A stretch of 64,000 nucleotides of DNA from Nonomuraea candida (GTDB lineage: Bacteria > Actinomycetota > Actinomycetes > Streptosporangiales > Streptosporangiaceae). The stretch covers positions 3,090-67,089 of the forward strand of contig NZ_JOAG01000049.1 of NCBI RefSeq assembly GCF_000725485.1, read 5' to 3'. The position numbers and the translations under genes were made by a program. The notes beneath the pieces were generated by a model, which saw only the letters and a program-made list of their open reading frames with translations, searched no databases and was not told the origin of the DNA. Shown here piece after piece: positions 1 through 9,184 of the stretch (its first letter is position 1; the number at the start of each line of letters is the position of its first letter).

Positions 1-1264
1 GGGCGTAGGCGTGCAGCGCCCAGACCGCCCCTTCCGCCAGCTCCTTCAACTCGCCGACCTGGGCGGTGACGTAGCGGGCGTCCGCCTCGGCCAGCTTGCG
101 GCGCTGCCAGAGCTGCCACAGGGCCAGGCCGATCATGGCCGCCGCGGCGGCGGCGAGCAGGCGGGTGGTGAAGAGCGTGCCGATGAGGCAGGCGACGCCC
201 GCGACGATCAGCACGATGGCGGCCCACGGCCGGCCGCGTGGCACCATGCCCTCGGTGACGATGGACTCTTCCGCCGCGGCCAGCGAGGCTGGGTCGGCGC
301 CTTCCGGGCGCAGCTCGATGGGGTGGCCGAGCAGCGGGACGACCAGCGTGTCGGGTGGTTCGAGGCGGCTGTCGGCCTCGAGCTCCTCGGCCACGCCGCG
401 CAGGATGGGCGCCGCCACGTGCAGCGCGATGGCCGCCAGGTGGGGGTCGGCGCCGGGGCGCAGGTCGTCGAGGAGGTAGGAGCTGAGCGAGGCCATCGGC
501 CCGGCCGGGCCGCCCTGGCCGATGAGTGAACGCAGCACCGCGAGCGGCTCGTTCTCGGCCCAGGTGGTGGCGGGGCTGCCGGAGCTGTTGTCGAGCGGGG
601 CCGCGGAGCCGTGCTCGGCCTGGCGCGCCGAGGTGATCTCGGCGACCCGGCCGCGCAGCCTGGCCAGGCGGGCGGCGGCCACGGAGGGCTTGGCCAGCTC
701 GGGGATCTCCGCCATCTCCGGGAAGTCGGCCAGCGACGGCGGCACGACGACGGTGGGCTCGCCGGGCACCAGCGCCTGCACCCACTGCTCGGGGTCGGCG
801 TGCTGGGGAACGGCCAGCGCGTCGAGCTTGCGCAGCACGAAGATCTTGCCGGCGGGCCCGTACGCGCCCCGGGCGGCCGCCAGCCAGAGCGAGCGCTGGC
901 CGTGCGAGACCGGGCGGTCGAGCGACAGCTCGCCGAAGGCGGTGCCGAGCCAGGAGGCGTGGATGCGGCTGCCCTGCCCGGAGACCGCCAGGGCCAGGCA
1001 GAGGAAGAGCGCGGTCTGCTGCTGGTCGCGGCCGGCGGCCCGGCTCAGCGGGTCGAGCGGGTCGTCGCCGGAGAGCAGCGCGACCAGCGCCTCGACGGCG
1101 GGGGGCAGCCAGTAGCCGGGGACGTCGCGAAAGCTCGGTGCGGCCGGAGGCGCGGTGCCCTTGGCGGCGAGGTGCGCCAGCAGCGCCTCGGCGTAACGGT
1201 GTAGTTCGGTCGCTGCTGGGGGGCTCGCAGTCAGGTCCGTGCTCAAGGCAGAGAACTCCCCCAT
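1..1264 (-). CDS. Unrecognised membrane protein, 3' end cut by the window edge
   Basis: I do not recognise this family. The frame is open from an ATG at 1264 to the left edge, giving at least 421 residues. A GAGG five bases before the ATG supports the start. The first 290 or so residues are hydrophilic and Ala/Pro/Leu rich. Near residues 340-380 there are two closely spaced hydrophobic stretches (around AAIVLIVAGVACLIG and LLAAAAAAMIGLALW), followed by a basic coil-like segment. This suggests a large cytoplasmic N-terminal part and a membrane hairpin. Codon use is normal for the window. It lies about 100 bp downstream of argS on the same strand and may be co-transcribed with it. The C-terminus lies outside the window. 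Confidence 0.75.
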   Translation of the reverse strand, partial: MGEFSALSTDLTASPPAATELHRYAEALLAHLAAKGTAPPAAPSFRDVPGYWLPPAVEALVALLSGDDPLDPLSRAAGRDQQQTALFLCLALAVSGQGSRIHASWLGTAFGELSLDRPVSHGQRSLWLAAARGAYGPAGKIFVLRKLDALAVPQHADPEQWVQALVPGEPTVVVPPSLADFPEMAEIPELAKPSVAAARLARLRGRVAEITSARQAEHGSAAPLDNSSGSPATTWAENEPLAVLRSLIGQGGPAGPMASLSSYLLDDLRPGADPHLAAIALHVAAPILRGVAEELEADSRLEPPDTLVVPLLGHPIELRPEGADPASLAAAEESIVTEGMVPRGRPWAAIVLIVAGVACLIGTLFTTRLLAAAAAAMIGLALWQLWQRRKLAEADARYVTAQVGELKELAEGAVWALHAYA

Positions 1265-1366
1265 TTCGGCCTCAGTTCATGACCGCGTAAAGCCTAGCCG
1301 TTGGGGCGCGCCAACCCGGTGGAGGCGCGCCCACGGCGGATCGTGAGACTTTGAGCCAACTGCCTG

Positions 1367-3094
1367 TTACATGCGCTCGGGGACAGGGACGCCCAGAAGG
1401 TCGAGCCCGGTCTCCATCACCCGCAGCGCCAGCGCGCACAGGGCCAGCCGCGAGGCGCGGGTGCCGGCCTCGACCCCTTCCTTGAGGACGGGGCACTGCT
1501 CGAAGAAGTCGGTGAAGGCGGAGGCGGTGGCGTAGAGGAACGCGCACAGGCGGTGCGGCTCGCTCAGGGCCGTCGCCTGCTCCAGCACCGTGCCGAAGCC
1601 GAGCAGCTGCAGGGCCAGAGCGCGCTCGGCGGGCTCGCCGAGCACGATGGGCCCGGTCGCGGTGGCCGGGTCGACCCCGCCCCTGCGGAAGATCGAGCGG
1701 ATCCTGGCCTGTGCGTATTGCAGGTAGGGGGCCGTGTTGCCGGTGAAGGCGAGCATGCGGTCGAAGTCGAGGACGTAGTCGCTGTCGTGGCTGACCGACA
1801 AGTCGGCATATTTCACCGCGCCTATGCCGACCGCGTGCGCGATCTCCTTCTGCATCGCCTCGTCGTAGCCCCGGTCGGCGATCGCCGCGGTGGCCCGGTC
1901 GATGGCCTCGTTGAGCAGGTCGGTCAGCTTGACCGACTCGCCGGAGCGGGTCTTGAACCGGCGGCCGTCCTTGCCCAGCATCATGCCGATCTGGACGTGC
2001 TCGGCCGTGACCGTGTCGGGCAGCCAGCCCGCCAGCCGCGCGGCGGCGAACACCATGCGGAAGTGCAGCGTCTGCTCCGAGCCCACCACGTAGAGGATGC
2101 GGTCGGCCTTGAGGTCGTGGACGCGGTAGCGGATGGCCGCCATGTCGGTGGTGGCGTAACCGTAGCCGCCGTCGCTCTTCCTGATGATGAGCGGCAGCGG
2201 CTTGTCGTCGGAGCCGGTGAAACCGGGCGGGAACACGCAGAGCGCGCCCTCGCTCATCTCCGCCGTGCCGGCATCCTCCAGGTCGTCGCAGGTCTTCTGC
2301 AGCATGGGGTTGTACATGCTCTCGCCGGCCAGGTCGGCGTCGGTGAGCGTGACCCCGAGCAGGTCGTAGACCTTGTTGAAGTAGCGCACGGTGGCGTCCA
2401 TGAACAGGTGCCACAGCCGCATCGTGGCGGGGTCGCCCGACTGCAGCGTGCTCACCCGCGCCCGGGCGCGCGTCTTGAAGTCCTCGTCACCGTCGAACTT
2501 GGCCCGCGCCGCCTGGTAGAACTCGGTGCCCTGGCCGGCCTCCAGCTGCGCGACCGCGGCCTCCTCGCCGATGTCGAGCAGGTGCTCGATGAGCATGCCG
2601 AACGGGGTGCCCCAGTCGCCCAGGTGGTTCTGCCTGATGACGGTGTTGCCGAGGTGCTCGTGCAGGCGGGCCAGCGAGTCGCCCACGATCGTGGTGCGCA
2701 GGTGGCCGACGTGCATCTCCTTGGCCGCGTTGGGCGCGGAGTAGTCGATCACCACGGTCTGCGACGGGGTGATGGTGCCGGCGCCGAGGCGCGGGTCGGC
2801 CAGCATCTGCCCGGACTCGGCGGCGATCCACGCGTCGTCAAGGGTGATGTTGAGGAAGCCGGGGCCGCTGACCTCGACCGTGCCGGGGAAGTCGGACAGC
2901 TCCGCCCTGATGGCCTCGGCGACCTCCCGCGGGGCCCGTCGCAGCCGCTTGGCCAGGCTCATCGCGACGTTCGCCTGGAAGTCGGCGAACTGGGAGGGCC
3001 GGATCAGCGGGTCTGCGTCGGCGTGCTCGGAGCCGAACGCGCGGGCCAGCGCCTGCTGGACGCGCTCGGTGAGCACTATCTGCGGGTCGGTCAT
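1367..3094 (-). CDS. argS: Arginyl-tRNA synthetase
   Basis: This class I aminoacyl-tRNA synthetase charges tRNA-Arg with arginine in the cytoplasm. The 575-residue length is normal. An ArgS-type N-terminal additional domain is followed by the HIGH-type signature HVGH at about residues 128-131, a Rossmann catalytic core, a degenerate KMSKS region (GKDGRRFKTRSGE, as usual in ArgS) and a C-terminal DALR anticodon-binding helix bundle ending in the typical VPVPERM. Its ATG overlaps the TGA of the upstream P-type ATPase by four bases (ATGA), so translation of the two is probably coupled. The identification is secure. Confidence 0.97.
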   Translation of the reverse strand: MTDPQIVLTERVQQALARAFGSEHADADPLIRPSQFADFQANVAMSLAKRLRRAPREVAEAIRAELSDFPGTVEVSGPGFLNITLDDAWIAAESGQMLADPRLGAGTITPSQTVVIDYSAPNAAKEMHVGHLRTTIVGDSLARLHEHLGNTVIRQNHLGDWGTPFGMLIEHLLDIGEEAAVAQLEAGQGTEFYQAARAKFDGDEDFKTRARARVSTLQSGDPATMRLWHLFMDATVRYFNKVYDLLGVTLTDADLAGESMYNPMLQKTCDDLEDAGTAEMSEGALCVFPPGFTGSDDKPLPLIIRKSDGGYGYATTDMAAIRYRVHDLKADRILYVVGSEQTLHFRMVFAAARLAGWLPDTVTAEHVQIGMMLGKDGRRFKTRSGESVKLTDLLNEAIDRATAAIADRGYDEAMQKEIAHAVGIGAVKYADLSVSHDSDYVLDFDRMLAFTGNTAPYLQYAQARIRSIFRRGGVDPATATGPIVLGEPAERALALQLLGFGTVLEQATALSEPHRLCAFLYATASAFTDFFEQCPVLKEGVEAGTRASRLALCALALRVMETGLDLLGVPVPERM

Positions 3095-5481
3095 GGTCTA
3101 AGGGTACCGGCGGCCTTGACCGCGACGCTTATCAATATGGCCGCCACGACCGAGATGCCGGCGGCGGTCAGGTCGTTGCTCAGGTCGCCCGGTTCGAGGG
3201 CGAAGAACTCCCTGACGAACGGCAGCGCCAGCCCGATCCCGAACAGCACCGCCATGGCTCCGACCAGCCCCGCCCGCCACCAGTTGAGCGGCCTGGCGAT
3301 GAGCACGAGCACCCACCAGGTGACGAGGAAGAGCGTGATCACGGCGGCCGTCTGGTCCTCCAGGAGCGTGGAGGTGCCCTTGTGCGCGGCCCAGAACGAC
3401 ACCAGCACCGCCACCGCGCAGAGCACCCCGGCCGGCACGGCGAAGCGCAGCACCCGGCGCACGAAGCCGGGCTCGGAGCGCTCGATCGTGGGGGCCAGCG
3501 CCAGGAAGAACGCCGGGATGCCGATGACCAGGGCGTTGACCAGGGTCGAGTGCCGGGGCGCGAACGGGAAGGCCACCCCGGCCACCCCGACGAGCAGCGA
3601 CAGCACGATCGCGTAGAAGGTCTTGGTGAGGAACAGGTTGGAGACGCGTTCGATGTTGGCCAGCACCCGCCGGCCCTCGGCCACGACGTGCGGCAGCGTG
3701 GCGAACTTGTCGTCGAGCAGCACCACCTGCGCGACGGCCTTGGTGGCGGGGCTGCCCGCGCCCATGGCGATGCCCAGGTCGGCGTCCTTGAGCGCGAGCA
3801 CGTCGTTGACGCCGTCGCCGGTCATGGCCACGGTGTGGCCGCGGGCCTGGAGCGCGGTGACGAACTCGCGCTTCTGCTGCGGGGTGACGCGGCCGAAGAC
3901 GGTGTGGGCGTCGAGCAGCTCGCCGAGCTTGGCGGGGTCGTCGTGGGGGAGGGTACGGGCGTCGATCGCGCGTTCGCCGCCCGGGATGCCGAGGCTGGTC
4001 GCGATCGCCGAGACCGCCAGCGGGTTGTCACCGGAAATGATCTTGACCGTCACGCCCTGCTCGGCGAAGTAGGCCAGGGTCTCGTGGGCGTCGGGCCTGA
4101 CCCGCTGCCGGAGCGTGACGAGCGCGACCGGCTCGGGCTCCGCCTCGCCGCGCTCGACGCCGGACAGGCTGCCGGCCCGGCACAGCGCCAGCACGCGGCT
4201 GCCCGTCGCGGCCAGCTCGGTGGCCCGGTCGTAGCAGGCGCCGCCGCGGAGCAGCACGTCGGGCGCGCCCAGGACCCAGGCGCCGTGCTCGCCGAAGTCG
4301 GCCCCGCTCCACTTGCGCGCCGAGGAGAACGGGACGGTGGCGCGGGCGGTCCAGCCGGCGGGAGCGGCGGGGTAGCGGGCCCTGATCGCCTCGGCGGTGG
4401 CGTTGGGCCGCGCGTCGAGGTTGGCCAGCGCCCCCAGAGCCGCGTCGATCAGCCTGCCGTCAATCGGTCCGCCGTCGATCGGCCTGTCGTCGATCGGCCT
4501 GTCGTCGATCGGTCCGCCGCCGACCAGCCCGCCGTCGTGGACGGGGAGGATCTGGTCGAGGTCCATGCCGCCCGCGGTGAGGGTGCCCGTCTTGTCCAGG
4601 CAGAGCACGTCCACCCTGGCCAGGCCCTCGATCGCGGGCAGCTCCTGGACCAGGCACCTGCGCCGGCCCAGGCGTACGACGCCGACCGCGAAGGCGATGG
4701 AGGTCATCAGCACCAGGCCCTCGGGGATCATGGTGACGATGCCCGCGACCGCGCCGGTGACGGCGGTGCGCAGGTCGGCCGAGTTGGCGAGCTGGCTGTA
4801 GATCAGCAGGGCGCCGATCGGGACGACGAGCCAGGTGATGTACTTGATGAAGTTGGCCACGCCCGAGCGCAGCTCGGAGTGGGCCAGGTGGAACTTGCTG
4901 GCCTCCTCGGCCAGCTTGACGGCGTAGGCGTCGGTGCCGACGTGCGTGGAGACGAACGCGCCCGAGCCCGCCACCACGAAGCTGCCCGACAACACCCGGT
5001 CGCCCGGCCCCTTGTGCACGGGGTCGGCCTCGCCGGTCAGCAGGGACTCGTCGACCTCCAGGCCGTCGGAGTGCACGACGTCGCCGTCCACCAGCACCCG
5101 GTCGCCGGCGCCGAGCAGGATCAGGTCGCCGAGAACGACGTCGCGGGGCGGGATCTCGCGCTCCTCGCCGTCGCGGCGCACGCGCACGGGGGCCTCGTTG
5201 ATCACCGCGAGGCGGTCGAGCGTGCGCTTGGCCCGCATCTCCTGGACGATGCCGATCAGCGCGTTGGCCACGATGACCAGCCCGAACAGGCCGTCCTGCC
5301 ACTCCCCGAAGATCAGGATCAGCGCCCAGAGCACGCCGATGACCAGGTTGAACAGGGTGAAGACGTTGGCTCGCAGGATCGCGCTGAGCGAGCGGCTGGA
5401 CCGGCGTGGCACGTGGTTGGCCGGCGCCCTCGCCACCTGTTCCGAGGTGAGCCCATGCGTCACTGAGACGAGCCCGTCCAC
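3091..5481 (-). CDS. Cation-transporting P-type ATPase, CtpE-like
   Basis: This is an integral membrane pump of 796 residues that uses an aspartyl-phosphate intermediate. Visible motifs in order are the actuator TGEADP (about 149-154), the membrane PEGL motif (about 253-256), DKTGTLT with the phosphorylated Asp at about 296, and the hinge TGDGVNDVLALKDADLG. The PEGL motif and overall layout resemble mycobacterial CtpE, a calcium uptake ATPase; that substrate is an inference. There is no N-terminal metal-binding domain. Start is GTG at 5481 behind a run of six G. A 15-bp repeat at 4444-4533 inserts a (P-I-D)-rich stretch of about 30 residues just after the phosphorylation site, at the edge of the nucleotide-binding domain. 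It overlaps argS by four bases. Confidence 0.93.
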   Translation of the reverse strand: MDGLVSVTHGLTSEQVARAPANHVPRRSSRSLSAILRANVFTLFNLVIGVLWALILIFGEWQDGLFGLVIVANALIGIVQEMRAKRTLDRLAVINEAPVRVRRDGEEREIPPRDVVLGDLILLGAGDRVLVDGDVVHSDGLEVDESLLTGEADPVHKGPGDRVLSGSFVVAGSGAFVSTHVGTDAYAVKLAEEASKFHLAHSELRSGVANFIKYITWLVVPIGALLIYSQLANSADLRTAVTGAVAGIVTMIPEGLVLMTSIAFAVGVVRLGRRRCLVQELPAIEGLARVDVLCLDKTGTLTAGGMDLDQILPVHDGGLVGGGPIDDRPIDDRPIDGGPIDGRLIDAALGALANLDARPNATAEAIRARYPAAPAGWTARATVPFSSARKWSGADFGEHGAWVLGAPDVLLRGGACYDRATELAATGSRVLALCRAGSLSGVERGEAEPEPVALVTLRQRVRPDAHETLAYFAEQGVTVKIISGDNPLAVSAIATSLGIPGGERAIDARTLPHDDPAKLGELLDAHTVFGRVTPQQKREFVTALQARGHTVAMTGDGVNDVLALKDADLGIAMGAGSPATKAVAQVVLLDDKFATLPHVVAEGRRVLANIERVSNLFLTKTFYAIVLSLLVGVAGVAFPFAPRHSTLVNALVIGIPAFFLALAPTIERSEPGFVRRVLRFAVPAGVLCAVAVLVSFWAAHKGTSTLLEDQTAAVITLFLVTWWVLVLIARPLNWWRAGLVGAMAVLFGIGLALPFVREFFALEPGDLSNDLTAAGISVVAAILISVAVKAAGTLRP
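4444..4533 (-). repeat. In-frame 15-bp tandem repeat inside the P-type ATPase gene
   Basis: Six units of 15 bp, most close to GTCGATCGGCCTGTC in plus-strand orientation, lie end to end with no frameshift. They encode five-residue units of the type DRPID and GGPID. The middle two units are identical and the outer ones have diverged, as expected from slippage followed by decay. The insertion sits between the DKTGTLT loop and the N-domain. Confidence 0.9.
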
Positions 5482-5556
5482 ATAACCCCCCGTATCTGTG
5501 GATCGGTCTCACACCTTACGGGGTCGCCTGTGCCGGTGGGAGAGACTTAAGTCTCT

Positions 5557-6576
5557 TCACCACAGCCTGTGGGAGCGGCCCGAGGCGGCCGTCCGGTCGC
5601 CGATCGCGGACACGACGCCGGCCGCCGCCAGGTCCGCGGCGAGCCGGCAGGCCGCGCTGATGCCCGGGGCCCGGGAGGCGCCGTGGGCGATGACGACGGT
5701 GCCGTTCAGCCCGAGCAGCACGGCGCCGCCGTACGCCTCGGCGTCGAGGCGGCGGCGCAGGTCGCGGATGCGGCCGCGCTGCATGGCGGCGCCGAGCCGG
5801 GCCAGCCTGCTGTCGCTGATCGTCTCCCTGAGCTCGGCGAACGCGTAGCGCACCGCGCCCTCCATGGTCTTCAGCGCCACGTTGCCGGTGAAGCCGTCGG
5901 TGGTGATCACATCCACCTTGCCGGTCAGCAGGTCGTGGCCCTCGACGTTGCCGGCGAAGGTGATGCCGGGGGAGCCCTGCAGCAGCTCGTGGGCGCGTTT
6001 GACGAGCTTGTTGCCCTTCTCCGCCTCGCTGCCGATCGTGAGCAGGCCGACCTTGGGGTCCTTGATGCCGTGGGCCAGCTCGGCGTAGGTGGCGCCGAGG
6101 TGGGCGAACTGCACCAGCATCTCCGGTTTGACCTCGGCGTTGGCGCCGGCGTCGAGGAGCACGGCCGGGGCGGGCAGCGTGGGGAGCGCGACGGCGATGG
6201 CCGGTCTGAGCACGCCCGGCTGCCCTTTGAGCCGGAGCCTGCCGGTGGCCACGATGCCGGCCGTCGATCCGGCGGACACGACCGCGGCCGCGTCGCCGCG
6301 GCGTACGAGGTGGCAGGCGATCGCGATGCTGGAGCGGGGGCGGCGCAGGCTGGCCAGCGCGCCCTCGTCCATCGCCAGGGCCTCCTCGGCCCGCACGATC
6401 GGGACCTCCTTGGTGGCGTCGTGGTCGGCGAGCGCCTCGTAGAGCACGCGCGGCGAGCCGACGAGCACCACGGACAGGCCGCGTTCGCGCACGGCGTGCA
6501 CGGCCCCCGCCACGATCTCGTGCGGCGCGTGGTCGCCGCCCATGGCGTCGAGGGCGATGGGCCTGCTTTCGGACAA
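5557..6576 (-). CDS. plsX: Phosphate acyltransferase PlsX
   Basis: PlsX makes acyl-phosphate from acyl-ACP and phosphate for the PlsY step of phospholipid synthesis, at the cytoplasmic membrane face. The 339-residue protein begins with the family signature IALDAMGGDHAP, followed by GA(N)AEVKPEML and DVITTDGFTGNVALK, all diagnostic of PlsX. The start is TTG at 6576, four to five bases after a GAGGTGA ribosome site; no ATG fits. The gene is not beside rpmF or rnc here, which is its common setting, so it may be a second or relocated copy. It reads in the same direction as the P-type ATPase and argS, 75 bp upstream of the former. Confidence 0.94.
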   Translation of the reverse strand: MSESRPIALDAMGGDHAPHEIVAGAVHAVRERGLSVVLVGSPRVLYEALADHDATKEVPIVRAEEALAMDEGALASLRRPRSSIAIACHLVRRGDAAAVVSAGSTAGIVATGRLRLKGQPGVLRPAIAVALPTLPAPAVLLDAGANAEVKPEMLVQFAHLGATYAELAHGIKDPKVGLLTIGSEAEKGNKLVKRAHELLQGSPGITFAGNVEGHDLLTGKVDVITTDGFTGNVALKTMEGAVRYAFAELRETISDSRLARLGAAMQRGRIRDLRRRLDAEAYGGAVLLGLNGTVVIAHGASRAPGISAACRLAADLAAAGVVSAIGDRTAASGRSHRLW

Positions 6577-6730
6577 CTGGTCACCTCGTACGGCATCGAG
6601 CCCGCCGTCACGGCTTGGCCGGAACGCGGGCTCGGTATGTCCGCATCGCAGGCACGGCAGGTGTCAGGTTAACCGGCGGGTAGGCGTACTTGGTTCCCGC
6701 GCCGGGGTGTTCCAGTCCTGGCCAGGGTGC

Positions 6731-7288
6731 CTAGTGCAGGTTCCAGTCGTCCTTGCCGCGAGTGACGATCACCTTGGAGAACTTCGCGTCGCCCGTCAAC
6801 CTGATCAGCGGCCCGTCGCCCTCGGAGCCGGCCGTCACGTTGCGCTTGGCGAAGAGCGCGGAGCCCTCGTCGACGACGCGGGCGTTGTGGGGCACCCGGA
6901 CGATCATCTTGCTGAACCGCGCGTTGGTCTCGACCGTGATCTCGCGCCCCGGCAGCACGGCGTCGGACAGGTCGATGATGAGCGCGCCGAACCTGGCCGA
7001 CAGCCGGGTGTGCCGGGAGGCCACCCACCGTCCCTTGCGCACGACCTTGCTGAACTTGGAGGTGATGACCTGCCGCTCGATCGCGGCGGGCACGTCGGAT
7101 GCGGACACCTCGGGCAGGTCCCGGGTGAGGGGGACGAGCTCGCCGACCGTCTTGGCCGTGTAGGCCGAGTCGAGGCGGTCGGCGTGCTCGACGCTGGTCA
7201 GTCTTCCCGTCGCGAGTGCCTCGCTCAGGACGGCGGCCACGCGGTCGCGGTCGGCGTCTGAGGCACGCAGGTCCAGCTCATCGGTCAC
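6731..7288 (-). CDS. DUF1707 domain protein with LiaF-like C-terminal domain
   Basis: The N-terminal 55 residues (LRASDADRDRVAAVL, then ALATGRLTSVEHADRLD) match the actinobacterial DUF1707 domain, a small helical module often placed ahead of membrane or beta-rich domains. The remaining roughly 120 residues contain repeated FSK(V/M)(V/I) blocks separated by basic strands, which look like the beta-helical 'cell wall-active antibiotics response' domain of LiaF/YvqF proteins. There are no membrane segments. The start is GTG at 7288. It is divergent from the radical SAM gene with at most 28 bases between the starts, so one or both messages are probably leaderless. Function is unknown; a cell-envelope stress role is only inferred. 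Confidence 0.85.
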   Translation of the reverse strand: MTDELDLRASDADRDRVAAVLSEALATGRLTSVEHADRLDSAYTAKTVGELVPLTRDLPEVSASDVPAAIERQVITSKFSKVVRKGRWVASRHTRLSARFGALIIDLSDAVLPGREITVETNARFSKMIVRVPHNARVVDEGSALFAKRNVTAGSEGDGPLIRLTGDAKFSKVIVTRGKDDWNLH

Positions 7289-7301
7289 GATTAATCAGTC
7301 T

Positions 7302-8783
7302 ATGTTGGTACGCGATATGTCGCGAGTGTTCGTGAACCTCAAGGAAAACTTGGAGCCCAGCGGAACCACTGACGCCGGTGAGCGCGTCCGGGTATTAAGG
7401 ACCGTAGACGCGCGACAAGGTCGTGAGGTTTACACCCGATCGAACAAAAAAGATGGGAAAGGCCTAGTGATCTTGAACCAGGCAGGCACCCGGCGCTTCC
7501 GGGCGTACACGTCCAAGCACCTCGACCAGCTTCTGCAGCGTGCGGGGCTGGGGGACGACGAGCGGCTCAAGGTCCGCGCCGTCGCCACGGTGCTGCCCTT
7601 CCGGACGAACGCCTACGTCGTGGATGAACTCATAGATTGGTCGGCCGCCCCCGACGACCCCATGTACCGGCTCGTCTTCCCTCAGGAGGACATGCTGCCC
7701 GCGGCCGACGTGGCGCGGCTGGCCGACCTGCTCAAGGCCGAGGCGCCGAACGCCGAGATCCAGGCGGAGGCGAACCGCGTCCGCGCGCAGCTCAACCCGC
7801 ATCCCGCGGGCCAGATGGAGCTCAACGTTCCGAAGATGGGCGACGAGCCCGTCCCCGGGATGCAGCACAAATATCCGGAGACCGTGCTTTTCTTCCCTAA
7901 ACAGGGACAAACCTGCCACGCCTACTGCACCTACTGCTTCAGATGGGCACAGTTCGTCGGCGACGCCGACCTCAAGTTCGCCTCCGACGACATCGACCAG
8001 ATGGTCACCTACATCCGCCGGCACCCCGAGGTCACCAGCGTGCTGATCACGGGCGGCGACGCCATGATCATGGGTGAGCCCGTGATCAGGCGCTACGTCG
8101 AGCCGCTGCTCGAACTGGAGCAGCTCGAGTCCATCAGGATCGGCACCAAGGCGCTGGCCTACTGGCCGCAGCGCTTCACCACCGACCCCGACGCCGACGC
8201 CACCCTGCGCATGTTCGAGCAGGTCGTCGAGTCGGGGAAGAACCTCGCCTTCATGGCCCACTTCTCACACCCGCGCGAGCTGGAGTCGCCGCTGGTCGAG
8301 TCGGCCGTCCGGCGCATCATCGGCAGCGGCGCCACGATCAGGACCCAGGCGCCGCTGATCAGGTCCATCAACGACGACCCCGCCGTGTGGTCGGGCATGT
8401 GGCGGCGGCAACTGCGCATGGGGATGGTCCCCTACTACATGTTCGTCGAGCGTGACACCGGGCCGCAGGACTACTTCGCGGTTCCGCTGGCGCGGGCGTA
8501 CGAGATCTTCAGGGACGCCTACTCGGCCGTCTCGGGGCTCTGCCGCACGGTGCGCGGGCCGTCCATGTCGGCCACGCCGGGCAAGGTCTGCGTGGACGGC
8601 GTCATGGAGGTCGCCGGCGAGCAGGTCTTCGTGCTCCACTTCATCCAGGCCCGTGACCCCTCCCTGGTGGGGCGGCCGTTCTTCGCGCGTTACGACCCGT
8701 CCGCCGTCTGGCTGACGGATCTGCGCCCCGCCTTCGCCGATCGTTTTCCGTTCGAGCCGGCGGACGCCCTGTTGCCCGCCTGA
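7302..8783 (+). CDS. KamA-family radical SAM protein (lysine 2,3-aminomutase-like)
   Basis: The 493-residue protein has the radical SAM cluster motif C-x3-C-x2-C (CHAYCTYCF, Cys at about 205, 209 and 212), which binds a [4Fe-4S] cluster for 5'-deoxyadenosyl radical formation, and the SAM-binding ITGGDAM segment. The layout resembles lysine 2,3-aminomutase. The aminomutase PLP-lysine region has a possible counterpart in ATPGKVCVDG near residue 430, but the usual glycine-rich run there is missing. Substrate is therefore unknown. An alternative ATG at 7317 would suit a leaderless message with TATGTT (7301-7306) as the -10 box; I see no good Shine-Dalgarno for either start. The gene stands alone and is divergent from the DUF1707 gene. 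Confidence 0.88.
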   Translation: MLVRDMSRVFVNLKENLEPSGTTDAGERVRVLRTVDARQGREVYTRSNKKDGKGLVILNQAGTRRFRAYTSKHLDQLLQRAGLGDDERLKVRAVATVLPFRTNAYVVDELIDWSAAPDDPMYRLVFPQEDMLPAADVARLADLLKAEAPNAEIQAEANRVRAQLNPHPAGQMELNVPKMGDEPVPGMQHKYPETVLFFPKQGQTCHAYCTYCFRWAQFVGDADLKFASDDIDQMVTYIRRHPEVTSVLITGGDAMIMGEPVIRRYVEPLLELEQLESIRIGTKALAYWPQRFTTDPDADATLRMFEQVVESGKNLAFMAHFSHPRELESPLVESAVRRIIGSGATIRTQAPLIRSINDDPAVWSGMWRRQLRMGMVPYYMFVERDTGPQDYFAVPLARAYEIFRDAYSAVSGLCRTVRGPSMSATPGKVCVDGVMEVAGEQVFVLHFIQARDPSLVGRPFFARYDPSAVWLTDLRPAFADRFPFEPADALLPA

Positions 8784-9184
8784 TCCGGCCGCGCGCGTCC
8801 ACCGCGACCGGATAATTTCGCCCCCGGCCCGTGACATTTGTTTTTCGCGACCCTTTGAGCACGGGCCGGCCGGGCCCCCTTCCGATGCATTCAACCGTCA
8901 CCGTACGAGTGCGCGAATATCGGAAACTAGACCCTCCTATTTCCCGTTTTGTCTCCCCGCTCAACGCTCTCCCTTTACTCGGTAACCGGGCTGCAAACCC
9001 CTGCTACATGGGCTTTCATGCGCCTGCGGGCGATCATCACCAGTGGTAGAACTTCTTGCGTAGCTCAGCCGTAGCGACACGCTCAGTGTGGTGCCCATGG
9101 CGCGTACGCGACGGCATACGGGGGTTATCGATTCGCATTTCCACCGCATTCGAGAGCGATCGATCACGAGCCGGGAAGGCAATC
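8784..9184. other. 401-bp non-coding spacer
   Basis: I see no credible gene here. The GC content is lower than around it. It contains a 10-bp perfect inverted repeat (8824-8833 with 8860-8869, loop of 26) 40 bp after the radical SAM gene, which may end that transcript, although the loop rather than the tail carries the T-rich tract. The second half presumably holds the promoter and 5' UTR of the secreted protein gene. I could not identify a riboswitch in it. Confidence 0.5.

Noticed and set aside
1553..3616. Long plus-strand open frame opposite argS and the P-type ATPase
   Set aside because: It is antisense to two securely identified genes, rich in Arg/Gly/Val from the mirrored GC bias, with no domain and no ribosome site.
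3382..5466. Long plus-strand frame opposite the P-type ATPase
   Set aside because: Same reason: a mirror of codon bias in a high-GC gene.
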